Below, piece by piece: positions 16,601 through 31,600 of a stretch of 64,000 nucleotides of DNA. Under the pieces are notes generated by a model. That model had not been told where the DNA came from. It was given only the letters and a program-made list of their open reading frames with translations, and searched no databases. Within the stretch, counting starts at the first letter, position 1, and every line of letters begins with the position of its first letter. Position numbers and translations under genes: made by a program. This stretch comes from Acanthaster planci (lineage: Eukaryota > Echinodermata > Asteroidea > Valvatida > Acanthasteridae). The stretch covers positions 316,088 through 380,087 of the forward strand of contig NW_019091532.1 in NCBI RefSeq assembly GCF_001949145.1, given 5' to 3'.

Positions 16601-19600
16601 ATGCATGCTGGTCAGGGGTAACAGCTCAATATAAAGCACTCCCGGAGTATTTTCATGCATGCCCGTGGTATGTGTGAGAACAATGATTGCCTTTAGTTGT
16701 GTACAAAATAGGCTTCCAGCGAGAAAGTTACATCTACGGTCGTGGTGTACAGACCTAAACTCAACTCAAGACGTACGATTCGGCCACAGCCTCCTCTGTG
16801 CTTTCTTCCTTTTATAACTGTCACTGGGCATTCGACTCACCATTAGTTGAACTGTTTGTCGCCCCGTTTGTCTCGCCCTCAGTCACACTCAGCTGTTGCT
16901 CTGACAACCTCTTCTTCGCTGATGCCTTCTTCCTCTTTTTCTTCTCTTCTTCCGAGTTGTGGTGGGCGTGGGCTTTTGAAGCCCTCCTCCAACTTGAAAG
17001 CTGTTTTTTTTTTGGAGGGGGGGAGGAAACGATTAAGGAAACACCCATGTGAACAGGCTCTAGCCATTCAAAGTGCAAAAACCACTCACCGCAAATTCTG
17101 AGTTCCCCCAAACCTTCAATCCTAACTTCCTCCCAACAAATTTCTTCAAACGCAGAATTCCTACATAACCCCACAATCAAATTCAACTCGAGCACCACAT
17201 TTCCCGAATGCACGGAGCTCACCCAAACCAAACTCAAAACGCGCATACTGAATTCGAATTATCTCTGCACTTACACGCCAGTAAGGTAAATGCAACATCG
17301 ACTTACTTGCTTCTGGTCTGCCTTGAGCCGTTTCTCCACCCCAATTTCCTTGGCCATCTTCAGCGGCTCTTTTAACTTGCTGGACAGTCTGAATTGTGGG
17401 GCTGTTGCGACGGAGACATCGCTGAACAAGCTGAAAGACAGACAAGCGCAATCTTTCCATATTTCTTTATTCCCAAAAGCAATTTCACATAGACCTTTTG
17501 CCAGTGATGTCACGATCGTGCTGGACCTATGATGTGTTGTGATGGTAATCAGTGCATAGTGTTGCGATGGTAATGAGTGCATAGTGTTCTGATGGTAATC
17601 TACCTATTCAAGATAAACTACTCAAGAATGCAGCGTTCGCATGTGCGCTTGCGCGTGGTTGAAGCTGCGTGGTAGGAATAGATACGATCACCGTGGCCAA
17701 GGCGGTCCACAAGTGGTGGTTTTGTTTACATACAGTCACGTGGGTGAACAACGTCTATAGAATTCTCCTTGAGCCTCCCACATTTCCATTCTGTGCCGCA
17801 CACATGGGGGGACATTCTTTGCACGTGTAACTTTCGAAGCCCATGCACAAGTCCAATGGAAAGTTTAAAGGGCTAGGTTCCACCTTCCTCAATCTTGAAA
17901 AAAAAAAAAAAATCCTCCCATTCCACCTTGTGAAAGGTTAGACTTGGGGATGACGTGGCCCAGCCTTAGCGATTGTTATTCAAAAGGACTTGAATGCAAA
18001 CTACACGAGCAACTTTCTACGCCAATACGCTTCCCAGCTTAACATGACAACATCTTGTGAACATTTAACAAGACTTAAATAGCATTTTCACTTAAATGCC
18101 ATTTTGACAGGAGTTTACTCACGGATCGGCTATAAGGTCATCGACTGTGGGAAGGCCACTTTTACAAGATTCAGATGTCAGAATTGACTCAAGAACAGAC
18201 TCTACCAAGGCAAGAAAATCAAAAGAGGAAACTTGAAGCAAGCCAGGAAAAATACAGCCGCTCAGTCAGTTTAATTTTATTAAAATAGCTGTCTTTTTGC
18301 TTAACTCTCTTTGCAAAGGTTCTCAGAGAGTTATTTTACAGTTAACATACTTCAGTCTACTTCAAATCATGCGGCTGAGTATGATTTGACTTTTGATCTG
18401 ACTTGTGACACACTCAATTACAACTTCGCTGAGATATACCGGCGGCATTGCCGACCCACACGCAAGGGGCTACCACTTACTGATGGGAGGCGGCACCGTG
18501 TGAGGGAAGTCATCCTTGAAGTGCTTATTCAGGGGCATTCCAAACACCATCTCAAAGATGACGTGGCCAAAGCTGTACACGTCTATGGCCTCTGTGGTCT
18601 GCAAAAAGGAGGATATGCTTCTATGAACGTTCATTTTACACACCATTGGTAAGTCCAATTGCTTACGAATAAATCACACTGAAATTACATGGGGTGGAAA
18701 ATGTACCACAATTAACCAACATGTTTTGCGTTTGATTTATTAAAAAATAGCACATGTGAAATGGACATTATCAGACATTTGTACACATTTTCACACCCAA
18801 TACTAGGGAACAATTAATGATCACTTCAATACAATACATGTTAGCATGAATATGTGCAATACCTCTTTGGCTCCATGATTTTAATGTTTTTCCATGAAAC
18901 TCAATTAGATAACAGATTTCTCGTTCAGGAACAAAACACACATGGCATGCTTGTTTACAAAATTGCATATTGGGCCCTTTTCCAATACTCGACTTGGGCT
19001 CCGTCTCAGGCTTCGTTCCCAAAACCAATCCCCGATTGTGGGCCTGAAGCGTTAAATTAAATTGGATTACAGTAATTTCTGGCTCTCTTGCATCTTATTT
19101 GATGTTTTGTGGTACTATTAGACTGATTACTGCGCTTACAGCTTCAAAGTCAGCTAGTAAAAAAACATTTGAAGCCTTAGACAGAGCTGAAGTTGTGTAT
19201 TGGAAAACGGCCTTGCTGCCTCGTGATGATTTGAAGGGCAAGCATACCTTACACCGTATATAAATGTAACTTCAAAACTGGCTGGGTTGCACAGTTTTAT
19301 AAGATTTTAAGTTACACACCGTACAACATGGAGGGGAAATGTTAGAGCTCACTGGTGGCCGCTTCATCCGTCAGCAACCAGAAGATACGATCGGATTACA
19401 AATCAGGAATGAGATCTCTTCCACTTACGTTGATTTTCTTGTGCTGCACAATGAAGTCGCGGTAGTAACACGGCAGACCGAGTACTGAGTTCTCGATGTC
19501 CACCAGTCGGCACGTGTTACCCTCCAGGATAACGTTGCCCGTGTGTAGATGGCCGTAGGGTATGCCCTTCTCCTGCAGGAACTTCAAGGCCTGCTCGGAG

Positions 19601-22600
19601 AGAGGGCAGGAAAGGATGCTACTGGTTACACACTTGGACTTCAAATGGAACCATGCCTGCTCCCCAAATGACAATTTTGGGGGGAGTTTATTTTCCCTGT
19701 CTCTAATTGCATGTATGTAAAAATCTCCCAAATTCAGCCTCGCGCCTTAGAAAACCAGTGAAGATTTAAGACATCAACAAAGTCTTTGGCTCTCCCAAAC
19801 ATTTGCTCCTGAATCCACTGGTCACTGGACTGCATTGGCCCAATCATCACCAACTAGAGTGCACTGGACAAAATATTAATTCACCCATAGCTAACCACAG
19901 TTCTTCATCAAAATTTAACCGTAACTCCTGCGGGTGAGTTAGTAGGAGCCTTCCTCATCCTCGCAAATCCCAACGCCATACACGAACGCGCACATACACG
20001 GATTCCGTTTATTTGTGGTGTGCCTAATCCCATGTAAAACAGTCAGTGTACTCGTGCTGTACTCATCCTTACAAGATTCCTAGAAAAACCCTGGTGCTGG
20101 AGTTTGATTGATTGGGGACTGTTAGGGGTTAAACTTCACGGACAGTGGCATGAAATTACCCACCCACCTCGAGGATCTGTCGTCCGTAGGTCTTGATGTT
20201 CATCAGGTTGAAGGCAGTGTAGGACTTGGGATGGCAGTATTTTCTCAGGTAGTGGTGCTTGGGCTTAGACTGGGAGACACAAAACAGAAATTGAAAGCTT
20301 TGGAATTGAAATGCAGCAGTAGCAGAGAGAACGTCTTTTACCATGTACATTAAAAATTTGTGTGTGCACATCTATAGTGGCTTGAAAGAAAAAGTCACAA
20401 TGGACAGACCTAGTCACAATGGATAGACCTAGTCACGATGGATAGACCTGGTCACAATGGACAGACCTAGTCACAATGGACAGACCTAGTCACGNNNNNN
20501 NNNNNNNNNNNNNNNNNNNNNNNNNNNNNNNNNNNNNNNNNNNNNNNNNNNNNNNNNNNNNNNNNNNNNNNNNNNNNNNNNNNNNNNNNNNNNNNNNNNN
20601 NNNNNNNNNNNNNNNNNNNNNNNNNNNNNNNNNNNNNNNNNNNNNNNNNNNNNNNNNNNNNNNNNNNNNNNNNNNNNNNNNNNNNNNNNNNNNNNNNNNN
20701 NNNNNNNNNNNNNNNNNNNNNNNNNNNNNNNNNNNNNNNNNNNNNNNNNNNNNNNNNNNNNNNNNNNNNNNNNNNNNNNNNNNNNNNNNNNNNNNNNNNN
20801 NNNNNNNNNNNNNNNNNNNNNNNNNNNNNNNNNNNNNNNNNNNNNNNNNNNNNNNNNNNNNNNNNNNNNNNNNNNNNNNNNNNNNNNNNNNNNNNNNNNN
20901 NNNNNNNNNNNNNNNNNNNNNNNNNNNNNNNNNNNNNNNNNNNNNNNNNNNNNNNNNNNNNNNNNNNNNNNNNNNNNNNNNCCTAGTCACAATGGACAGA
21001 CCTATTATTATGCACAAAACTCACAGACATGCACACATTCACCATCTTGAGTTCTTAACTGTAACCCACTAGGGTGTATGTAAAATTATATTGAAATCAG
21101 AGGATTTGGAACTGTTGGGGAATAGCCTACGTGGAACGCACTGTACCACTGGAAACTTTGTTTCAAAAACTGAAGCAACAAAAATCCATTTCTTTCTGGC
21201 TGAAGAGTAGAACTCTCAACATTGGATCTGCTGTCTTTTTTTGTCACAAAGTCTGGATCTACAATATGCTTTGCCACTTTGCCGGTGTGAGTCAGTGAAC
21301 TCTCAGCTGACGGCCATGTAAGGCACATCCCAAAAGACATTTACAAGACAGATTGCCACCTGATGCCTCCTCATCACAACTCGCCTGAGGCAAACCGAAG
21401 GATCAGATGTGATGATTGCCATGATTACTGGCACGGGACAACCAAGTGACTATCCTCCGAGAAAAGACATGTCTTTCCATCTACTAGCTTTAAACAAGAA
21501 ATGAATCTGGACTAAACGCATGATCATTACGGTATGTCTCTCTAAGATAATAATCCATTGCATGAAATGCAGGCAACAGCTGACTGCACTTTGAACAGAC
21601 CTGGGACCAATTTTAAAGAGCTGCTTAAGCAGGGGGGAAAAATCCTTACTTGATAAATCAGGTAACCAGCCAAAACTCCATGTTATGTATATTGTTTTGG
21701 GATCGTATTTGACTGTTTTTTGATTAGCATGACTATCAGATAGAGTTTGAGCTGGCAACCGTTGTTTATTAAGCCAAGTTTTTTCCCGCATAAGCAAATT
21801 TTGTGCTTAAGCGGCTCTATGAAATCAGCCCCAGTATGCAGTGCACAGGTCAGTGACAACTACAGTTTGTCCATGTTTACTGCTATGAAAGCAAATAGTG
21901 AAAAGCAAGACAGTGAAACCTGTAACAGGCATCAGTGCTGGATTCATCTCTGCGCTCGTGCACAGCTCTGGCAAGACATGACTCAGAACCATAAATAAAG
22001 CTTTCAAGGTCTGGCCTCTGTCGGGTTTGGGTTTCCAAGTTCAGATCTAAGTGCATGGATGCCCACAGGGGGAGTCACAGGTAACATGAAAAATTCATGA
22101 AAAATTCTTCCCTGCTTTCTTTCCAAACATGACTGAAACCCTTGACATTAAGAAAAGGTTCACAGACAGAAAATAAACAGATAACTTTTTGCTCAATCCA
22201 TTCCCAGATTTGCACTCTCTCCGAGCTGAATGTACCTGTAGCAGTGAACCAAATTTTGACAGGCAAGAAACTGAAGGCATTTCTTTGAGCAAAAAAGACA
22301 TTAACAGTTTCATCAAACTTTAACTACTTTTTCCTACTATTCTTACTAACCTTTACCAGAAACTCATGCAGGATAGCAATTCAGGATAACTGCGACATGT
22401 AACTATTTTACAAATTGCAAACTGACCTCTGGGGATGTTTTTTGCAAGAAGACTTTGAGCAAAAACAAAAAAAGACAAATTAATTTCATCACACAGCAAA
22501 GGTTATTTCTGCTGTTTTAAGTGACCTTCATATTTTACAAAACCTTCCAAGTAATGACTCATGGTGACCAAAATATATTTCTGTCTAAATTTGTGATAAC

Positions 22601-25600
22601 CACAACTTTAAATAAACAAATTGCACATTTAGGGGGGGGAAATGGGGGTTTCAAGGAAACTTCCTAAAATTCTAAAATATTCAATCCAGTATACATATTA
22701 ACTGATGACCCATTCTGTTTACTGATGTAGAACTCAGGGGAGTGAGTGGCCCCATGTACATATGTAAGAAAAAGTGAAAACAACTAGCAAGAACCTGAAA
22801 CTTAGAAAAGTTCCCATTTTGTGCAAAGCACACATACATGTACAATAAAGCTGAACTTTAGAGCAAACATCTGTTAAACAGCCGAATTCTCACATCCCTG
22901 AGAATTCTTACATCCACATTTACAGTAATGGTCATTCTTGGGTCCTCAATCTGTCAAATTACTGCAAAACTATGGGCTAGATTTTGAGAAACTTGCTTTT
23001 AAAAAAAATTGAAAATCTGTGCTCCCAAAAAAATTGGCTTGAGACTTTTACCTTGCAGATGAAATCCCTGAGTGTCCCCGTGGCATGGTAGGTGCGTATG
23101 GCGAAGCCTCCAGTCTCGTTGGCAGATGCAAAGGTGACGGGATAGATGTAGGGATGCTGGATGGTGGGCAGCACCTTCATGGCCTGAAGAATGTCCTTAT
23201 CCTCCATGACCTTGTCTGGTCCAAAGTCGGACTGCAGCAGACAAGAACACACCGTTAAGGCCTATGCCACTTCATGCCAATGTGAATGGCAAGCAACTCT
23301 GATGCTACAACATGTCTGCAACTTTAAGTATGTGCTTCCATATACCCGGTTTCGGGTACCTTAGGTTTGTACGCATGGCCGGGGGTGCCCGAAGTTGGAC
23401 AAGAGAGCTGGGCCTTCCGTACTCGGAACAAAAGACCGAGCTGCTGGGAATTGCCAACATTTTTTCCAGTTGTCAATAGCGGAGGAAATCCGTCATTGTT
23501 TTGAAATATTATACCACTGTTTGTGGCATTCAGCACGAGTGGATTACCACTGGGGAAAAAAGCACTCCAGCACTCCAGCGATGAGCGATACAATACCACT
23601 GCATGCTAATCTGGCCCCTATTGAAAAGACTAGCGCACTGTGCTGTTTTGGGAATAAAAGAAAGTTACATAACACTGCACAATCTGGGCTCTTTTTAGAA
23701 GGCGGCAGGCCTGGCTGAAATACTCAGGCATCAATAGATGTTGTCTGTCAGATTAGAGTAGCCACCAGACAGTCACTTGATGGGGTTTATGCGTTCAGGA
23801 AAAAGATAAGAATTGTGGAAGATTTTTGAAAACCGAAGATATTGAAAAATCGCCCGTATGTAGGCACTGCATTTTCAGAAGGCTCCTGGCGGGAAGTGGT
23901 TAATAAATGCGACAGAGTCGAAATAAGTGCCACTAAGTCAATATAACATGAATCGCGGAGTCTTCAAAAAATGCACCCGTCACACTTGCAGCCACTGCGG
24001 CAGACAGAAACCCAACAATTTAACTGATGCTCTTTCCCGATTCATAGAAATGCAAAGCAAATTTGAAGATGCAAAACATCTGCTGCGAGATTCAGCAGGG
24101 TTTGAATGTGCTCAACTTTTTCAAGTGCCATAACATTAACCACTTCGTGCCGGGGCATTTTTCAATGTTGACGATGCTTGGCTGGCATGACCATCATTTC
24201 TTCCGTTTTCAAAATCCTTAAAAAATTCATCATTGCGTTTAACGGTCGTTTATAGCTGCATGAAGTAATCTTTAGGCACTACTCTTAGTTGACAGGTGAC
24301 CTTCATGGACACCCAAGTATTTCAGCCAGGCCTGCAGCCTTGTAAAAAGAGCCCAGATTGTGCGGTGTTATGTAAATTTCTTTTGTTCAAGAACCTGGCT
24401 AAGTGCACTGCTGACCTCTTTTCAATAGGGGCCAGATTAGTGTGCAGCGGTGCTGTGTGGCTCGTCGCTGCGGTGGTGGAGCGCTTTTGTCCCCAGTGGT
24501 AATCCGCTCGCTCTCAATGCCCCAAACCCTGGTATATGGTTTCGAAACAAGGCTGGATTATCACCACTTTTGGGAGTGAAAATGTCAATAATTCCCAGCA
24601 GCCTGGTCTTTTGTTCGGAGTACAGTCTTTTGTTACAGGGCCCTGTTTCCTTTGTCTGAGTTCGGAGACCCCGGCCACCCATATAAACCATACGTTTCCG
24701 ATCCCGGAGTCCCCGGCAGGAAGTGGTTAATATTTGCGATAGATCAAAAATTCACTTGTCTCATTTGTATTCACACTAACATAGATGTACCCATCTTTGG
24801 ATCAACGGGAACCCTTTGTTTGGATTCCTATTAATTAAGGTTTTACGACACCACACATTATCTGTAACAAATTCAAGCTAACACTAGAAGAAAATGTGTT
24901 GGTTCAGAAATATCGGTAAGTATGCAATATAAAAGAATAAGATATTCTTCACATGTTTCTAAGAAAGTTGTAGTGATAATTCTGACTTATTATGATTATA
25001 TTATATTAATATTATATTTATAATACTTATTATAATTATATGAACAGTATCTAGTTCAAACCCAAATCTTATATGAAACTTTTTCAAGTTTAACTTATGA
25101 CAAAAGCATGGAAGCTGGTACAAGTAGTCCGGAAAAGAGAGGCTAGTCTTTTGCATCTAGTAGAAAAACAGGCCCCATAATCATTTTAATGGACTTTGTT
25201 GCATAATTGAACAATTATAAAAACGGTATACCGATCCCACAAATAACAAGTTATAATTCTTCGCCTATTCTAAAACCCCTTTTCTTTCATTCTAAATTGT
25301 AGAATGATAAAGTCAGATTTATTGCCAAACCAGTTCACTACACCTTTGATAAACACTTCCACCACAGTGATTTCTTTTCAGATCTATGTTCAGTTGTAAG
25401 TACAGACAGCTGTGCACTTTCAAGCGTTAAAAAAAAAAAGGTTGGTTCCCTGACTCACCCAGGCCAGTATCTGTCTGACTTTGGGCTGGTCCTTCGGTCT
25501 GATCAGGAAGTAACTCTTGCGGATTCGCCAGCCGATATCTCGGAACGGCTCGACCACTTCCCAGTAGGGTTCCGACCGGAAGAACATGGACACGTGCTGC

Positions 25601-28600
25601 AGGGCAACCTCTGTTATTGACAAGGGAGGAAGTTGATAGGAGGAGGGGAGAGATGGAGGAAGGAATAGGTGAAAAGGTAAAAGAACATCCGTGAGTGTAA
25701 TAAATAGACCGTTGGAAAATCCATGAAACACATCTGTCATTGATTTGTTGATGTATGCCATTTACTTATCACTTCTTTTTATTATTTCTTCTTATAGAGT
25801 CTCACAAGTCGACTGCCGTAACTTTGAAACATTTATTATTATTTATTTATTGTGGATGCAATAATCCAACAAGGTTCTGTGAAATGAACACTACATGTGA
25901 GAATAAAAGAGCAAGAACACTTGAACGTGATGGAAGTCTGGTATGACGTAATCAATAATAAATTCATGAAACCTCTGGCTATAAAATTATACTCACTTTT
26001 TTCCCCGTGTAAAAGATGGCCAAAATTCAAGTAACATAAGCATTTTGCCTCTTTTACATATCATACCTCATCTTAACACTTCCCCAAAAACCACCTAAAA
26101 AACTATTTGCTTGCTATTGCTTGCTATACCCTCTGCTCATCTGACTTGAATTAATTAGCTAACCTCAGCAAACTCGATAGTCAAATGGTCAAACACATCT
26201 GCACTGGTAAGCAGAAAGACATGGGTTCAGGTCCCACCTCGGTAAGCTTGTGAATTCCACTGCAAGCCCTTAGACAACACTGAGTGCACTATGATCATAA
26301 GGAATAGGGCAACCAACTCCAATCCCACCTTGTAAGTTGGTAGGGTAGTTTGTGGGATCCAGGAACCTCTTGATGATGATGCTGGTTGCTAGGAGATGGT
26401 GGGACAGGATGAGGTTGAGGTACTGCTGCAGGCTCTGCTGCCGTTCGGCGATGAACTCTCGGTCCATGTTGCCGAAGACCTTCTTGGGCGGGAGCGGCAG
26501 CTCCAGATTGGTAATCTTTAGGAGCTCATGGAGTGTGACAAAGTCACTGTACCTCCGGTTGATCTGAGAAGGTGGGGAAGATTTTGATTAGAATTAGAAC
26601 ACCAAAGAACACACATCAAGGTCCCAATTTCATGGATTTAATGGGATTGCTGAATCGATATTGCTTAACAAAGCAAAACTCAGCTAGGAACAAAGTCAGA
26701 AGCTCTAAGCATCATATGTACATGTATTTTTGGGTGGTTTCCTGTTTTTGCTGAACAAATACTTTTGTGCTTAGCAGATGTCAGTGCTTTGAAGCTTTGT
26801 GAGACTGGCCCCAGGATGGATCTGTGGGTTCCATCAGTGAATTTCTTATGCCTCAAAACTACTGTATATCATCTGCCCCAACTGACTAACACGGTCTAAG
26901 GTTGGGGACTCTAGAGGTGCAGTTGGGCTGTCCCAACTATACAGGTAGCACAGAGTGTCAATGTGTGTCATAGCATGTGTCAGTACGTCACAGCATGTGT
27001 CAATGTCATTTTGTTTGCATCAGCAACTTGTGCTTACCGAAACTTGTTTTTCTTTTTGTCACAGATGACATTTATATCACTGTAGAAGGATTATTTTAGA
27101 ATGGAGTCTCTGCACTCCTTTTACAGGTACATGTATCATGATCAAACGGTGTATAACTGAACTTATTGTTGCAAAAAGGACATCATGATTTTCTTTGGGA
27201 AAAGATTAATCTAATAGAATCTAAAAACCACCTTTCAGTCAGTTGTGAGTAAATTTGTTGGATTTGGGTACTTAAAAATGCAAATGCTGCAACTGATATG
27301 ATTGATTCTGAGACAGGGAAACAGCATAAAAGTTGGCCCACCGGTACATGTGCAGGAAAAAAGTGATCTCCCAGGGTTTCACCAAAAAATAAATGCCCTG
27401 ATGATGTTAAGTGATTTGAACAGGTTCTACAGGGTCACTCACAATGGGCAGGGCAAACTCATGCACACCACTAGTGGCAACGTTTCTAGACGGGCACATT
27501 TCCTCTGGGAATCTTCGGGGTAAAGTTGGACCCCTTCTTTAATAATATGGTCAAAGTTGTGGCTTACACAGAAAATGAGCTTCAGTGACCTGGGAGCGAG
27601 TCTACACAACTCCCCACTCAGTGCACCAGGTCAGCAGTTTGTACTGCCAAACAGAGCAGAACAGATTGTCAAGGGCACGCGGCTGTTAGGAAAATTATGT
27701 CTTCAGTGTCCTGGCCTTGCACACAACACATGTGGCAGTCAGGTGCCTCCTCGTTTTCAATATTGCACACTTGTAATAATATTCAAGTTCACGTATGCAT
27801 GACTTCTAGTCAAACTGTGGTCAAATGCCATGAGACCTCGTACATGTAGTACTGGTACACTGCTGTGTATTGTAATACATACAGCAATTGAAGAATGGTT
27901 TACTGAGGTGCATTTCTAAACTACAGTCAATTGTAGCCTTGTCTGAACTGGCATTGCATGTTTGAAAGTGAAACAAATTTCATGGCACTGACAGTTTGAC
28001 TTTTATTTTTGTCGTAGTAACGTTCATCATTACTCTAGTGAATTCACTCCAAAATCTGCCTGAAGGATGCATGGGACTTGTGAGTCATTTCTGCAATTTC
28101 CCACTTGGCCAAAAGTGGCAACGAAACACTTTTTAAGGATTTGCTGAGTATGCAGAAGAGAGCAGTGGCTCTGGAAATTTCAAGCAATAAATTCTTTCTT
28201 TCGTTAAAAAAAATGATACTGTTATAATAATTTTTACCTGCCAGGTTTTTTCTGGAGCTATACCTCGCTGGACTTTGATCACATAATCCTGAAAAAATGT
28301 TCAAGCAAAACAGTTATATTTAAAAACACAGAGTCAGTCATTCTGTAACTTTTATCCACGAGTAAAACAATGACGACAGGATGACAAAGAAAATTAAGCA
28401 CAAAAGTAATTGAACTCTGAAACTGTATACATGTATCTTGTGTACTATAATCAGGCTGACAGCGCAAAACGCTATAAAAATGGGCTCTGCAGATAAATGT
28501 ATGTTAAACAAACCCCAACATCAAAGAATAACTCCCAAATCTGAATGCTGCAAAGCAAATAATCTGCATAAAGTTGATGCAACTTTGTGACCAAGTCTGA

Positions 28601-31600
28601 GTTTTTCAAAATTTACATGTACATCAAAACTAGCATGGAAGAGAAATTGGTATACTTTAATATTTTGTTTGGATTATTTGTGATTACAAGTGAGGGTTTT
28701 TCAAACTCTTTTTTGCCTCTCGCTAAAGCCCAGCTCTGCCATGAAAACAGGAAAATGTGAGCATTCTTACAACTTTCCTCAACTGCGTTCTCATTAATGA
28801 GAAACAACAGGGAAGCTGGATTGGTAATTACATGTCTCTCTATGATCAATTACTTCCTGATGCACACACACGACAAATCTTTCCGTGCAAATGGCACACT
28901 CTTTTTAATGAACATTACATAAACTCCTTCATGTCAGCAGCACTTGTAATAGGGAACAGGAACCAATATGTCATCAACAGACCCAAAGGAAAAAACTTTC
29001 TAATGAAAATAAAAAATGGCTCTCGGGTTCTCATGATGTACATGTAAGAGGATTTTGAAGAGGACCACAATTGTTTCTACGACTGGATGTTGTCATGAAT
29101 CCTAATGGTGCCGGTGTGTGTTAAACAAAACAAAGTAGTGTGCACACACATAAACAAAACCAAAACAAAACCAGAACATAAAACCTCCCTTGCTTATATC
29201 TTATTTTTTGCATTCACAAGTTCCTCATGAGAATCCATGGCAGTAAATACCTAACCAACAGTGACAATGTACAGTGCATGTGCCATGCATACACATAAAG
29301 GTATCCTCACCAATAACGGCACTTGGTGAACCATAGGTGAATGCAGCAAATGCGAAAGTTCTGGTTTATATGTAATAACATGTAAGTTTGCAGCCAGACA
29401 TGTGTTTCCCTTCCTGAGGCAATGATTTCAGGAAGAGAAATCACTACGTCAGGTCAGACACGTACATTGCAGGCCTACTGTACGTATGCAAAAACAAAAT
29501 AAACTGGATTTTCTTGTAATCTACATGTACATGTAGATGGAAGATAACCACTTCAGTCACCAAGGAATGTCAAACTTGCCAGCATTATCCTGTAAAAACA
29601 ACCCTTGTGTGTACACTTTAAGAATGTCAAACCCCAGAGAGGATATGACTCAAAATCATTGAAATGGTGCATTTCAAAGGGACCAGGAAACTATGGGCAC
29701 TTCAAGTGCTTTTGTACACTTGAAGGCTTTGATAACAAAATTTCTACGGCCCTTCCCTTTTTTACTTTAAGTGTACAGGGAGCCAATCCTGTTACTTCCT
29801 TTCCAGGTTGTTCAATTGTGACAGTGGAAGTGTTCCTTGAACATGTTCTTTTTATTTTGGCCATGCAATGGATCTTTCCCATGAAATATGCAAATTGGAT
29901 GGGCGCATGCGCGCTACTACCACTGGTTGGCAAGTGCAGCCGTCAACACTGTCGGTAGCGTAGGCGAGCTGCTAGTAACCATAACCTGGAGCGTTGACGG
30001 TCAGTTAAAACCATATGACAGCCTTTGCCCGATACTTGAGCATACTTTTCTTGAAACTAAGTGAAGTTTTCAGTGTCCTGAGGTTGGAATGTAACAGTTC
30101 TTTGTAAGTTTGGCACTCATGTCAAACTATACTAGCACAGAAACGGCGTTAGTGACGCGCGCATGGAGATTTGTATTGTTACGTCAAAGATTTAAGTACA
30201 TGTAACTTTGCCAACCAGTGGTAGTAATGCGCATGCGCCTACCTTATTTGCATATTTCATGGTAAAGGTCCATTGTCACCCCAGTTTACAACTGGTTTTC
30301 ATCTGCCTGTCCTTTCCCACCCAAGGTTAAAAACTGCCTGTTGTTGGACTTCTAGTATTTTTTTGCGACTGACAACCCTACGTGTAGGTGGTATTTGAAG
30401 CCATACTGGTATTTCCATTGTACCAATATTTTGGAACATTTGTTCACCAATTAATGCTAGAGATTTATGTAACATATAAAGGTTTATAATTTTGGGCCAA
30501 GCAACAACTGCCAGTCCCAAATGCCTTTTGCTTTTCCTGGACATGGGTGGATGGATGGCAAGATAAGATACAGGCTTAAGGATTTTAGACCAGTCTCATG
30601 GGGTTTCTGCGTAGGTGTCCTGATGTCCAGGGAAGTCTTTCAAATGCTAATTTGATCGTCTGTGGTAGTGACAAAGTTTGGAAATGTTTCTAAGCCCAAA
30701 ATACGTACTATTTTCAATAAACACTTATATTTGCCCAATACACAAACCATGTATAAGTTTCTTACCAAAAAAAAATCGGCTTAAATATCACAACACATAA
30801 GCAACAATTTTGACACCTATCCCACCGCTGCCACCATGCCAGTGGAGGGATAAGGATTCCCTGGACACACAATAGCCAGAAAGTTGTGAAACTGCCTTGT
30901 CAGATAAATGACGAAGTTTAATGCGCAAGGGAAACCCACAAGGACTGAGTAAAACTAAAGACAAAGACTGAGGGTAAGAGGTCACCAACTCCAGAGGGTG
31001 CAATCACTACTACTGCCTGGCGTATCTACGTGGACAATTTTGGGGAGAGAGTGTGGCACTTGAGTAACATTTTACTGGCTCCATGACCAGCCTGAGCACC
31101 ACAAATTTCATGTACACACACATACAATAATCATTACTCAGTTTTACACATTGCAAAGAAAAGTTACGAAACTTTCCCTGATTTTCGCCTTAAATTCCAG
31201 TCTGTTACAAATTGAAAAAATCAACCACAACAACCATATGAACCAGCAAAGTAACCAAGGCATGGATGGAAGGTGTAAACATCCTAGGCGTACTGTTAGT
31301 GTTACTATCTTGGGTGATGATTTATTATGGTAAGAGTTCTAAATATCACTCATCTTCCCTTGCAGAAAAATATTAGCCAGCAGAAAAATATCAGCCATCA
31401 GAAACAAGTCCCAAATTGCTAGAAAAAAAGTCTAATTTAGCAATGAAAATATGGAAATATTTACTCAGAAAACTTCTTAAAATTTTCAGACCAGTCACAC
31501 TGGGTTTGTGCATAGGGTGTCAAGTGATGCTTTAGACCTATAAACTCTTTTCGTTTATTATTTCTTCTTTACACCCGGCCCATCTCACTTGGAAGTACGA

